Source: CAYRFE01 sp964423645 [NCBI: uncultured bacterium]
GTDB taxonomy: Bacteria > Macinerneyibacteriota > Macinerneyibacteria > Macinerneyibacteriales
Length of the DNA stretch: 64,000 bases
Assembly: GCA_964423645.1 (NCBI GenBank)
Contig: CAYRFE010000013.1
Span: forward strand, 31,138-95,137
Reading direction: 5' to 3'
Part shown: one piece after another, positions 43,833 through 51,660 of the stretch
How the letters are laid out: every line of letters starts with the position of its first letter
Position numbering within the stretch: the stretch's first letter is position 1
Notes under the pieces: model-generated
Told to the model about the DNA's origin: nothing
The model's input: the letters and a program-made list of their open reading frames with translations, nothing else
Database searches by the model: none
Program-made: the position numbers and the translations under genes

Positions 43833-44713
43833 GACAATCCCAACACAATCGAATTGAGTTTTGTAGCAGCATCATCAGCGCGTGAAAGAAGAATAATAGG
43901 CTTTTTGCCGCCCACGACAATACCTGCAAATCGACACTCCGCCATATACATTATGGCTTTGCACATTAAATTACCGGATACCATATCAGGCACAAGGATA
44001 ATATCTGCATCCCCTGCGACAGGTGACGTGATACCTTTAATATCGGCTGCTTCTTTTGACACCGCATTATCGAATCCGAAGGGACCGTCAATGTGAGCAC
44101 CTTTTATCTGACCGCGTTGAGCCATTTTTGCCAAAATCGCCGCATCGACAGTGCTTTGTATTTTGGGGTTTACAACCTCAACGCCTGAAACAACCGCTAC
44201 TTTCGGCATTTTAATGCCTAATTTTGTAACGAAATCGATCGCATTTTGCACGATCTTAACTTTTTCATCGATCGTTGGATATAAATTCATACCTGAGTCA
44301 GTAAAAAAATAGGTTTTATTCATTTTTTTAGATTCAATCACCGCAATATGGCTTAAAAGCGAGGCGGTACGTAATCCGACGGTTTCATCTAATACTGCTT
44401 TCAAAAAAACCGCCGTCGCTACTTTCCCCTTCATGATTGCGTCTGCTTTTCCGCTTGATACGATCTCTACGCTTTTCAATGCCGCTTCACGTTCATCAAC
44501 GACATCCACGATTTCATACGGACCGAGAGCAATCCCTAACTCTTTGAAGGATGATTCTATTTTCTTTTTATCTCCCACCAAAATGGATGTCGCGATTTTC
44601 TCTTTTCTCGCATCTTCGAGTGCATGAGTCACTTCATCGCCATACGGTAATGCGACAGAAATAACTTTGTTTTTTCCGCGCACTTTGTCGTACAATGCAT
44701 CAAAACTAATCAT
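43829..44713 (-). CDS. ptb: Phosphate butyryltransferase (or phosphate acetyltransferase-like)
   Basis: The 294-residue protein belongs to the Pta/Ptb family and has Ptb-like length. It shows KGKVATAVFLKAVLD, the loop FFTDSGMNLYPTIDEKVKI, the Ptb-style segment GPFGFDNAVSKEAADIKGI, and VPDMVSGNLMCKAIMYMA. Ptb converts an acyl-CoA (butyryl, isobutyryl or similar) and phosphate to acyl phosphate, which a kinase then uses to make ATP. Butyrate kinase is not adjacent; its absence leaves the acyl group uncertain. It follows GGAAGGGTG and lies 12 bp after the M18 gene. Confidence 0.88.
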   Translation of the reverse strand: MISFDALYDKVRGKNKVISVALPYGDEVTHALEDARKEKIATSILVGDKKKIESSFKELGIALGPYEIVDVVDEREAALKSVEIVSSGKADAIMKGKVATAVFLKAVLDETVGLRTASLLSHIAVIESKKMNKTYFFTDSGMNLYPTIDEKVKIVQNAIDFVTKLGIKMPKVAVVSGVEVVNPKIQSTVDAAILAKMAQRGQIKGAHIDGPFGFDNAVSKEAADIKGITSPVAGDADIILVPDMVSGNLMCKAIMYMAECRFAGIVVGGKKPIILLSRADDAATKLNSIVLGLS

Positions 44714-44725
44714 AACACCCTTCCC

Positions 44726-46141
44726 TTACTTCATTTTTTCGAAAAACACTTTATATGCTTCATAACAACAATAGACATCTATAACCGATGCAACTTCGAA
44801 TGGCGCATGCATCGCCAGCAATGCAGGCCCTGCATCAACAACACTCATATTGTACTCAGCTAAGAACTTTGCAACCGTTCCTCCGCCGCCTTCATCCACC
44901 TTACCGAGCGTACCGATTTGCCAATCAATATGTGCATCATCCCATAGCGCACGTATCTTTGCCATAAATTCGGCATCTGCATCACTCGATCCTCCCTTTC
45001 CGCCGCTTCCCGTATACTTGGTAAGAGTAATACCGTACCCTAATCGAGGTGCGTTGAGATTATCATGTACAGACTTAAAGTTCGGATCAATCCCGGCACC
45101 TACATCGGACGATATTACATACGATTTCTCCATTGATTTGCGAAGCATGAGTTCATTGAATGAACCTTCCTGGAATTCGATAAGTTCAGAAATAACACGA
45201 AGAATAAACCATGACTTCATTCCGCTTCTACCTTCACTGCCGATCTCTTCCTTATCAGCGAGAAAATTGATTGCGGTAAGCACAGGGTTTTTGATATCAA
45301 AAATTGCTTTCGTTGACGAATATCCGCAAATTCTGTCGTCATGGCCAAAAGCACCCAAAAGTCCTTTATCAAAACCGATGTAGCGAGCAATGCCTGCCGG
45401 CACAAATTGCAACTCTGCAGAAATAAAATCTGCTTCGGTAATACCAAATTCTTTATTAAGTATTTCTAATGCATGAAGTTTAACATGATTTTTAACTTTA
45501 TCATCATCGACAGGTATTGATCCGGCGATCATATTGAGATCCTCACCGGTAAAACCGTCGAGAAGCTTCTTCTCGCCCTGAACCTTACGTGATAAATGAG
45601 GCAAAAGATCAGCAAAGGTGAAACAACCTTCTTTCTCGCTTTCCCCCCATACGATATTCACCCGTGTTCCGTCTTTTTTAAACACGACACCATGCAATGC
45701 AAGCGGCGTCGAAACCCATTGATATTTTTTTATTCCGCCGTAATAATGAGTTTTAACCATACAAAACTCATCGTCTTGATACAGCGGGTTCATTTTAAGG
45801 TCAATATGAGGCACATCTACATGGGATGCGACAAGATTCACGCCATTCTTGACCGGCTGTGAACCGAGAACGATAATCGCAATGTTTTTCTCTCCGTTTA
45901 AAGCATAAAATTTGGTATGTTTTTTGTTATTTTTTAAGAGTTCGATAGGCAAAAAACCTTCTTTTTCCGCCATTTTTGCAACTTCAAGCACATTCTCGCG
46001 TTCAGTTTTTACATACGATAAAAACTTACGATAATCCTCGGCAAACGCAAATGCTTTTTTATGATATTCTTTATCATGCTTCAGCCATGCGTTTTTGTTG
46101 GTGTTCAATAATTCTTTTTCGATTTTTTCATATTTGCTCAT
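44726..46141 (-). CDS. M18-family aspartyl aminopeptidase-like
   Basis: The 471-residue protein has the M18 dinuclear zinc motifs. VASHVDVPHIDLK supplies the first His, DKEEIGSEGRSG the paired Glu residues, and SSDVGAGIDPNF an Asp. The C-terminal LAMHAPFEVASVIDVYCCYE holds the last His. M18 enzymes remove N-terminal acidic or other residues from peptides as large oligomers in the cytoplasm, fitting peptide fermentation. The start is at MSKYEKIEK because AAGGAGG lies 6 nt upstream; a further 13 codons in frame are unsupported. It is the first gene of its operon. Confidence 0.93.
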   Translation of the reverse strand: MSKYEKIEKELLNTNKNAWLKHDKEYHKKAFAFAEDYRKFLSYVKTERENVLEVAKMAEKEGFLPIELLKNNKKHTKFYALNGEKNIAIIVLGSQPVKNGVNLVASHVDVPHIDLKMNPLYQDDEFCMVKTHYYGGIKKYQWVSTPLALHGVVFKKDGTRVNIVWGESEKEGCFTFADLLPHLSRKVQGEKKLLDGFTGEDLNMIAGSIPVDDDKVKNHVKLHALEILNKEFGITEADFISAELQFVPAGIARYIGFDKGLLGAFGHDDRICGYSSTKAIFDIKNPVLTAINFLADKEEIGSEGRSGMKSWFILRVISELIEFQEGSFNELMLRKSMEKSYVISSDVGAGIDPNFKSVHDNLNAPRLGYGITLTKYTGSGGKGGSSDADAEFMAKIRALWDDAHIDWQIGTLGKVDEGGGGTVAKFLAEYNMSVVDAGPALLAMHAPFEVASVIDVYCCYEAYKVFFEKMK

Positions 46142-46179
46142 GAATTCCTCCTTGATAATGCGTTGTTTTTCGCGATTCA

Positions 46180-46208
46180 ATTATAAGCGCATCACTCTGC
46201 TTCGTCAA
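46180..46208 (-). promoter_or_regulatory. Promoter of the M18-ptb-TPR-kbl operon
   Basis: On the minus strand TTGACG (46203-46208), a 17-nt spacer and a perfect TATAAT (46180-46185). Confidence 0.85.
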
Positions 46209-46640
46209 GCGAAACCCCTCGATTTTAACGTGTTTTTCTCTAAACGCACGTATCATTGTTGGAATTTGTGACAACTCCTTCAAACATCTCTACACGAAAT
46301 TCGTATTATTGTCCGACGCATTCACGCGAGGTCGGGGGGGAAAGAATTAAGTTGTTATATAATAACGACTTCGTGATCACACCTTTTTTATAATCAAAAA
46401 ACAATAGTACTTTTTTGAAATTCGAAAAGGATTCTTATCGGAACGATTCACCGATGAACGAGCATTCAAAATTCTGCGTGAATATCAAAAACACACCGCA
46501 AATGATACACTTTCAAATAAGATCATTCGTGAACAGTCATTGTGTGAAAATATCATTTCGGTATGCTCGTAAGTTTTGTTGCCAAGACCGTTTTCTCAAG
46601 AAATAATATTCATATATTAAGGCTGTCGTCATATCCGTTT
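46209..46640. other. Divergent intergenic region with a decayed repeat
   Basis: About 430 bp between the M18 and deoC promoters. A degenerate family repeat lies at 46345-46393: TTATATAATAACGACTTCGT then CACACC, with the stem pairs eroded. The rest is AT-rich with no convincing gene; two short frames lack ribosome binding sites. Confidence 0.5.
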
Positions 46641-46652
46641 TTATGCTATACT
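46624..46652 (+). promoter_or_regulatory. Extended -10 promoter of deoC
   Basis: TATACT at 46647-46652, preceded by TGC (extended -10). The -35 position (46624-46629, TGTCGT) is poor, as is usual for extended -10 promoters. It lies about 20 nt before the start codon. Confidence 0.6.
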
Positions 46653-46672
46653 TCAAACCATAAGGGGAATAC

Positions 46673-47455
46673 ATGCTTACAAAAGAAGCGATTGTCACTA
46701 TTGCAAAAAACTTGATCGTCACGCACACTCTTCCGAATGAATCAATCAAATATGTTGAGAATGCTTTATCCGTTGACTATCACCCTCATGATTTCAGCGA
46801 TATCGAGATACATTCGTGCATCGATCATACAAACTTAACCTTCGACGCAACCTCATCGGTGATCGAAACCTTATGTGACGATGCATATACCCAAGGTTTT
46901 GGAGCGGTATGTGTCAATCCCGTATGGGTTCGCTCAGCATTTGCACGAAGAAATACACTCAATGCATCGTATAAGATTGCATCGGTTATCGACTTCCCCC
47001 TCGGGGCATCATCATTATCCGCACGTAGAGAAGAGGCAAAAGATGCGCTTAAAAACGGCGCCGATGAACTCGATATTGTTCTGAGTATCGGCCTTCTTAA
47101 AACAAAATATTATCGTGCCGTGTATGATCTGTTGCGTGTGGCAATTGAATCGGGCGGATTCGCCAAAGTTATTCTTGAAATGTCCTCATTGACATATGAA
47201 GAAAAAATACACGCCGCACTTCTTGCAGTCATGGCAGGTGCCGATATGCTGAAAACATCCACGGGAGTCAACGGGAAAGCATCGATGGAAGATGTGGCAC
47301 TCCTTCGGACCGTCGCATGCGGTACACTTGGCGTAAAAGCGGCAGGTGGTATTCGCACGCTGAACACAGTGAAGGATATGATTGCGGCGGGAGCAGATAG
47401 AATCGGCGCAAGTGCATCGCTTGACATTATGAATGAATTACTTTTTCAAAAATAA
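46673..47455 (+). CDS. deoC: Deoxyribose-phosphate aldolase
   Basis: The 260-residue protein has the DeoC pattern: IDHTNLTFDAT near the N-terminus, GFGAVCVNPVWV, the IDFPLGA strand, ADELDIVLSIGLL, and the Schiff-base Lys in MLKTSTGVNGKAS. The assisting Lys sits in VKAAGGIRTLNTVKDMI. It splits 2-deoxyribose-5-phosphate into acetaldehyde and glyceraldehyde-3-phosphate in deoxynucleoside catabolism. The usual ETCLLT strand reads EMSSLT, a minor change. It is a single-gene unit on the plus strand among minus-strand operons; other deo genes are absent. AAGGGGAAT precedes the ATG. Confidence 0.95.
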   Translation: MLTKEAIVTIAKNLIVTHTLPNESIKYVENALSVDYHPHDFSDIEIHSCIDHTNLTFDATSSVIETLCDDAYTQGFGAVCVNPVWVRSAFARRNTLNASYKIASVIDFPLGASSLSARREEAKDALKNGADELDIVLSIGLLKTKYYRAVYDLLRVAIESGGFAKVILEMSSLTYEEKIHAALLAVMAGADMLKTSTGVNGKASMEDVALLRTVACGTLGVKAAGGIRTLNTVKDMIAAGADRIGASASLDIMNELLFQK

Positions 47456-47519
47456 TAAATTTCTTCCGTACACTTTTTTCACAACAGTGCTGTTTTGATG
47501 GAAATGTCTATGGGATCGT

Positions 47520-47816
47520 TTAAAACATTTTGTCTTTATCGGAAAAAATAGGAATCTTTTTATTCTTCGATATTGATTTCATCGCATATTCCGCGCTCGG
47601 TCGGCTTCTGTATGTCCCCATAATTCGACCATCCTGATACATGGATACGATCAAACGTTCACCGTTTTTGGTCATTACGGCAAGAACATTCCACTTTATC
47701 CGTCCTTTCTTCCATTTATCATTAAACAAAAGATTGATGATAAGCACTAATGCGACAAGTCCGATAAGTGCAAGCATAAGATAATAATACATATTGATAC
47801 CCCAATTTACTGACAT
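47520..47816 (-). CDS. Small single-span membrane protein, unknown
   Basis: The 98-residue product has one N-terminal membrane span (YYYLMLALIGLVALVLIINLLF) and a basic soluble tail. The tail has strand-like sequence (NVLAVMTKNGERLIVSMYQ) and YRSRPSAEYAMKSISKNKK. I recognise no family. It has its own clear promoter and GGGAGG ribosome binding site, and is the last gene before the convergent deoC. A short AACAG/CTGTT hairpin with a T-run lies between the two stops. Confidence 0.7.
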   Translation of the reverse strand: MSVNWGINMYYYLMLALIGLVALVLIINLLFNDKWKKGRIKWNVLAVMTKNGERLIVSMYQDGRIMGTYRSRPSAEYAMKSISKNKKIPIFSDKDKMF

Positions 47817-47833
47817 AGTTCCTCCCTGATGTC

Positions 47834-47862
47834 ATTATATCACACCTACTGCCCCTTAGCAA
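47834..47862 (-). promoter_or_regulatory. Promoter of the small membrane-protein gene
   Basis: On the minus strand TTGCTA (47857-47862), a 17-nt spacer and a perfect TATAAT (47834-47839) preceded by TG at the extended -10 position. Confidence 0.75.
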
Positions 47863-47913
47863 TTTTAATATGGCGTAAATAGAGAATCATACACGTCGAA
47901 TAGATACCTATTT

Positions 47914-48657
47914 TTAAACAGTCAACTGCATTCCATGAGATTTTAACCATTTCCGATGCACCCGAAAATTCGGCATATTTTGTTCTACGCATTTCCAGAA
48001 TTCAGCTGAATGATTCATATGAACAAGATGAGCCAACTCATGAATCACAACATATTCAATGACTTCACATGGGGCCATGATCAAACGGCAATTAAAATTC
48101 AGCCGCCCGGTTGCGCTTGCACTTCCCCACCGTGAACGTTGATTGCGGATACTGATTCCATTACATCTGACACCCATTTGTGTTGAATGCCGCTTCACTA
48201 ATTCCGGAAACAACACACAAGCTTCCCGTGTGTAAAACGAAAGTAATGCGCGTTTTATCGCATTTTGAGAATGAGCTTTTAATGAAAGCATGACCTCTTG
48301 TGTCTGCGGATCGTATCGCTCGGATGTTTTCCCCGTTATGTATATTCGAATAGTTTTTTGTTCTCCGAAAAGAAGTATTTTTTCGCCGTCATCATAGGTT
48401 CGCGTCGTTGTTCGTGTAACATATAATTTCACAATTCGATCATAATATTTTTCAATAAAACCGCAACGCTCCCTTTCGGAACACCCTGCAGGGTATTTGA
48501 TGATGAACTGTTCTTGTTCTGTATTCCATTTGACGGCAAATGTTTTTCGTCGTTCACTCACCCACATACACGGCACCGGGACATCATGAATTTTGATACA
48601 TGACTGCGAAATATCGGGAGTTTTTCGAGGAGAAAAGAATAATTTCATACCGATCAT
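47914..48657 (-). CDS. YgjP/DUF45-type metallopeptidase
   Basis: The 247-residue protein ends with the hallmark of the YgjP (DUF45/WLM-related) family. NQRSRWGSASATGRLNFNCR is followed by IEYVVIHELAHLVHMNHSAE, whose HELAH zinc motif is followed by a further His and Glu. An N-terminal beta-rich part precedes it. The family's cellular substrate is not settled, so a protease role is inferred from the zinc site. Start choice between two nearby ATGs (48657, 48648) is uncertain; neither has a strong ribosome binding site. It lies 72 bp after the MobB-like gene. Confidence 0.88.
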   Translation of the reverse strand: MIGMKLFFSPRKTPDISQSCIKIHDVPVPCMWVSERRKTFAVKWNTEQEQFIIKYPAGCSERERCGFIEKYYDRIVKLYVTRTTTRTYDDGEKILLFGEQKTIRIYITGKTSERYDPQTQEVMLSLKAHSQNAIKRALLSFYTREACVLFPELVKRHSTQMGVRCNGISIRNQRSRWGSASATGRLNFNCRLIMAPCEVIEYVVIHELAHLVHMNHSAEFWKCVEQNMPNFRVHRKWLKSHGMQLTV

Positions 48658-48729
48658 TGTTATGATAAATAATCAAACCCGGTGTTTTTTACATATGAGC
48701 GCCATACCAACCGCAAGGGATCAACCATC

Positions 48730-49455
48730 TCAATCTCGTGTGGTAAAATTGATTGCGACATCACCGGGAGCATAGCCTTTCAAACTGCTGACAAAACCAC
48801 TAAACGTCTGCAATGCCACATTTTGCACAAACGGAGCAAGCGGAATCGGAATTCCGTTAACAATGATTGAAATCGTCCCCGCTTGTTCTGCCACACATAC
48901 CATTGCTTCGCCGCATGTACGTTCAAGATACAGCTGCCGACAGGTCATCCCGCATGCGCCACAGTCCAGACCGGCGGGATAGTTCGGTAGTTTCAAACAA
49001 AGGTCTGCAAGCGTTTGAATATCGTCATCGTTCAATGCATTAAAAACCGGGACGCCACTTTCAGGCAAATGATGCGAGGTCTTCGCTGCAATGGCGAATG
49101 CGCCGTCGAGCAGGGTCTCTGAAGGTGTGTCCATACACACAATGCGCGGATAAACAAAGGATTTATATCCCTCTATTATACAGATATCATACGTATGATT
49201 TGTGTCAGTAATAATTTTCTCAAGACTTTGAAGCTTCCCGGTGCATAGTGTCATTGTATCGTTACAAAAATACGCTTTCTCTGCGCCCGCGTTGTATAAT
49301 CGTTCCGTATCCACCGTTTTTGAACTTTCGTCGGAAGAATGACTATGTTTCACAGCGACTACATGTAACCCCATAGCGGAAAAAACAGCAAGCAATCGTT
49401 CTCCGACCGTTGTTTTCCCCGTATTTTTGTATCCGACGATTTGTATAACTTTCAT
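48730..49455 (-). CDS. MobB-like P-loop protein with C-terminal cysteine cluster
   Basis: The 241-residue protein has an N-terminal MobB-type GTPase domain (Walker A GYKNTGKTT at residues 8-16, then VAVKHSH and the CIIEGYKSF strand). A C-terminal extension follows (about 155-241) with Cys165, Cys168, Cys172 and Cys181 in a C-x2-C-x3-C-x8-C pattern (DCGACGMTC), suited to an iron-sulfur cluster. MobB helps attach GMP to molybdopterin; the extended form may have a different metal-related role. No molybdoenzyme or other mob gene is present. The ATG overlaps the upstream small ORF's stop (ATGA). Confidence 0.85.
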   Translation of the reverse strand: MKVIQIVGYKNTGKTTVGERLLAVFSAMGLHVVAVKHSHSSDESSKTVDTERLYNAGAEKAYFCNDTMTLCTGKLQSLEKIITDTNHTYDICIIEGYKSFVYPRIVCMDTPSETLLDGAFAIAAKTSHHLPESGVPVFNALNDDDIQTLADLCLKLPNYPAGLDCGACGMTCRQLYLERTCGEAMVCVAEQAGTISIIVNGIPIPLAPFVQNVALQTFSGFVSSLKGYAPGDVAINFTTRD

Positions 49456-49607
49456 TCTTTTTCCTTTTCTATCATTTTTTTTAAATATTTACGTACAGCT
49501 TTTCGCGATTTCTTTTTGAACCACCGCTTCGCGTCTGTATGTGCATCCGCAGGATGTGCAGGGTTTTTACGGGTATATAGTTTTTTAATACCTGGCATGC
49601 GATACAT
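49452..49607 (-). CDS. Small basic ORF, 51 residues
   Basis: A minus-strand frame reading MYRMPGIKKLYTRKNP, then a very basic tail (RWFKKKSRKAVRKYLKKM). It ends in TGA that overlaps the MobB-like ATG as ATGA. It begins 11 bp after the stop of the preceding gene. No strong ribosome binding site is visible, but the exact fit between two genes and the overlap suggest a translated small protein. Function unknown; the charge would suit nucleic-acid or membrane-surface binding. Confidence 0.5.
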   Translation of the reverse strand: MYRMPGIKKLYTRKNPAHPADAHTDAKRWFKKKSRKAVRKYLKKMIEKEKE

Positions 49608-49618
49608 CCATTTCTTCG

Positions 49619-50299
49619 TCAGTAACCAAATTCCATAAACGTACGAATTCGTTTTGAAATTATCAAAAATGATGCATGGACATTAAAACTGATCGTTTTG
49701 AACGCGAACAAACCGTCGTTGACCATATAATGAACAACGATATCCATTTTCTTCACTTTTGACGGAAGAGGATTCATTGTAAATTCTGATTTGACCGGCA
49801 ACCCGTTTGTTGAATCAAGCCACACTCTCCCTTTATAATTGACGGTATCGGACACTTTCTGTTCAAAGGCATAGACGACACAGTCTTTCTCTGCAACAAG
49901 GGTACTGCCTTCCAAACGTGAGTATTTGACACTGTCCTGTTTTTCTCGTGCGAAAAGATCTCCCCGCAATGAAAATGTCTGTTTCTTCCCTTTATCATCA
50001 TTACTTTTCTTTTTTTCTTGTTCAGTGATATCTTTACCGTTGTGTACTACTTTTATAATTTCGGAATCAGTTTGTCCGTTTTCTTTTTTCACAAAAACAG
50101 AGTCAATCTCACGAACATCATCAACGCTACCGTCTTTTTTTAATTCTTCATAGCGCATATGCATTACTTTGGGTTGATTATCTTTACTGCGTTCATATGC
50201 ATCAATCGCATTTTCCCACAATTCATCAGCGTGAACAAATGCACTTGCACACGCGACGACACTTACAAAAAATAATCCCTGAAGAAATTGTCGTTTCAT
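49619..50299 (-). CDS. Secreted protein, possible outer-membrane lipoprotein-sorting-like fold
   Basis: The 226-residue protein has a signal peptide (MKRQFLQGLFFVSVVACASA, cleaved near VHA). The mature domain has regular beta-strand spacing (PKVMHMRYEEL, DSVFVKKENG, YKGRVWLDSTNGLPVKSEFT). The phrase 'WLDSTNGLPVKSEFT...' is like the LolA/LolB-type sheet of outer-membrane lipoprotein-sorting proteins. I therefore suggest, with modest confidence, a periplasmic lipid- or lipoprotein-binding role. The middle (about 70-110) is highly charged and likely flexible. AGGAGG is 6 nt before the chosen ATG. Confidence 0.65.
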   Translation of the reverse strand: MKRQFLQGLFFVSVVACASAFVHADELWENAIDAYERSKDNQPKVMHMRYEELKKDGSVDDVREIDSVFVKKENGQTDSEIIKVVHNGKDITEQEKKKSNDDKGKKQTFSLRGDLFAREKQDSVKYSRLEGSTLVAEKDCVVYAFEQKVSDTVNYKGRVWLDSTNGLPVKSEFTMNPLPSKVKKMDIVVHYMVNDGLFAFKTISFNVHASFLIISKRIRTFMEFGY

Positions 50300-50305
50300 A
50301 TCAAT

Positions 50306-50328
50306 CCTCCTGTTATACGAATATAACA
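50306..50328 (-). promoter_or_regulatory. Hairpin abutting a ribosome binding site
   Basis: On the minus strand TGTTATA-TTCG-TATAACA is followed directly by GGAGG. The hairpin could act as the upstream gene's weak 3' stem or influence access to the ribosome binding site of the secreted-protein gene. Confidence 0.35.
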
Positions 50329-50360
50329 GCATGGCCATACTTTTGTTCCCGCATACATGA

Positions 50361-50939
50361 TTACAATATGATACCGACACCCATTGAAATAAAATTCACA
50401 TGCATAGCGGGATCATCTTTTCGTATATCAGACATTGATCGACCATATGTGACCGCACAATAAATTGATTCGGTCAGAAAATACCGTACACCTGCATTCG
50501 CCGTAGGATACACGGAACGGTAATAATCACTGATATCTTGCCCGAATTTATTCCGCGCATTCATCTGAACCACGCATGCTCCGCCGGCTTGCATATACAA
50601 CGACTCGGAGATACGAATATTGATCATACCGGGAAAAACAATTTCATTAAATCGTAGCTCATTTTGTTGAGTAATATGATCATAAACGGACTGTATTTCA
50701 ATTCCGTATGATCTGAATCCGGCTCCGGTGCTTAAATATATTTTTTCTGACAGAGGAATATCGATTACATAGGATAACGAAACACCTATTATCGCTGATG
50801 ACGTGAGTTCTGTTTCTTCCGTTACTTTTGAAAATTGAGCGACCGGAATCTCGAAATTGGCATAAAATCCTTGCTCAGCAGTTAAATATACCCCTACGCA
50901 CATACACAGCACGAGTAAAAAATAATTTTTCCCCATCAT
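50361..50939 (-). CDS. Outer-membrane beta-barrel protein
   Basis: The 192-residue protein has a signal peptide (NYFLLVLCMCVGVYLTAEQG). Alternating hydrophobic strands follow, such as KIYLSTGAGFRSYGIEIQSV, INIRISESLYMQAGGACVV and YFLTESIYCAVTYGRSMSDI. It ends in VNFISMGVGIIL. The size suits an eight-stranded barrel like the outer-membrane protein W or OmpA-type families. The ATG overlaps the yqeY stop (TGATG). Its role is unknown; a channel or structural function is a guess. Confidence 0.72.
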   Translation of the reverse strand: MMGKNYFLLVLCMCVGVYLTAEQGFYANFEIPVAQFSKVTEETELTSSAIIGVSLSYVIDIPLSEKIYLSTGAGFRSYGIEIQSVYDHITQQNELRFNEIVFPGMINIRISESLYMQAGGACVVQMNARNKFGQDISDYYRSVYPTANAGVRYFLTESIYCAVTYGRSMSDIRKDDPAMHVNFISMGVGIIL

Positions 50940-51382
50940 CAACCTAATACTTTTTTTACTATTTCATTTACCAATTTTCCATCTGCCTTCCCTTTCACCA
51001 GAGGCATGAGTTTTTGCATAACTTTCCCCATGTCCTTTGCTCCGGTAGCGCCGATGTCACGTACTACAGAACGGATAATTTTTTCAATTTCTTCGCTACT
51101 CATCTGCTCGGGCAAATACACTTCCAGCACCGCGATCTCCGCCTCTTCTTTCATGGCAAGTTCAGGCCGTTGTGCATTTTTATATTGTTCGGCAGAATCC
51201 TTACGACTTTTTATTGCTTTTTGAATAACCGCAATAATATCACCATCATCCATTTCTTTCATTTTTTCAATTTTAGCGTATTTTATATCCGATACGACCA
51301 TGCGTAATGTTCCGACCTTCACTGAATCTTTCGCTTTCATTGCTTCTTTCAGATCAGAGTTGATTTTTTCCAGAAGAGCCAT
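50939..51382 (-). CDS. yqeY: GatB/YqeY-domain protein
   Basis: The 147-residue protein matches the YqeY family: MALLEKINSDLKEAMKAKDS at the start, VGTLRMVVSDIKYAKIEK, SRKDSAEQYKNAQRPELAMK, EIAVLEVYLPEQMSSEEIEK and the final GKADGKLVNEIVKKVLG. The domain resembles the tRNA-binding tail of the amidotransferase subunit GatB; its stand-alone role is unclear. The start at MALLEKI is set by GGAGGTGAC just upstream, giving a 29-bp overlap with the PUR-type gene. Confidence 0.93.
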   Translation of the reverse strand: MALLEKINSDLKEAMKAKDSVKVGTLRMVVSDIKYAKIEKMKEMDDGDIIAVIQKAIKSRKDSAEQYKNAQRPELAMKEEAEIAVLEVYLPEQMSSEEIEKIIRSVVRDIGATGAKDMGKVMQKLMPLVKGKADGKLVNEIVKKVLG

Positions 51383-51641
51383 GTAAGTCACCTCCAGGCA
51401 TTGTTGAACGAGTTAATACCTCCGCAGCTTCTTTAAATTTATTAAAAAAACCATAAATATCTTCATTAAAAACAATTATCCGTGTTTTATCAATAGTACC
51501 GTCTTCCTTTTTCCGCTGCTCACTGAATACCAGATATTTCTCGCCTTTTGAAGATAACTTAACATTAAAATAATAGGTTCTCATTCCCGCCCTGAGTCGT
51601 GTTGAAAACAACTCGTTTGATCCGTCATAGTTTTTCTCCAT
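51354..51641 (-). CDS. PUR-alpha-like DUF3276 nucleic-acid-binding protein
   Basis: The 95-residue protein contains one PUR repeat: RAGMRTYYFNVKLSSKGEKY, LVFSEQRKKEDG, then TRIIVFNEDIYGFFNKFKEA. Small single-PUR proteins occur in spirochaetes (BpuR in Borrelia) and Bacteroidetes, and bind single-stranded DNA or RNA. The chosen ATG follows AAGGAGGAAG; the 26 codons upstream run into mtaB. It sits between mtaB and yqeY in a translation/RNA-flavoured stretch. Regulatory targets are unknown. Confidence 0.85.
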   Translation of the reverse strand: MEKNYDGSNELFSTRLRAGMRTYYFNVKLSSKGEKYLVFSEQRKKEDGTIDKTRIIVFNEDIYGFFNKFKEAAEVLTRSTMPGGDLHGSSGKNQL

Positions 51642-51660
51642 ACTTCCTCCTTCTCGTCCA

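Noticed and set aside
48730-49455. Plain molybdenum-cofactor MobB assignment
   Set aside because: The N-terminal domain fits, but the cysteine extension and the absence of other mob/moa genes or molybdoenzymes make the simple assignment unsafe.
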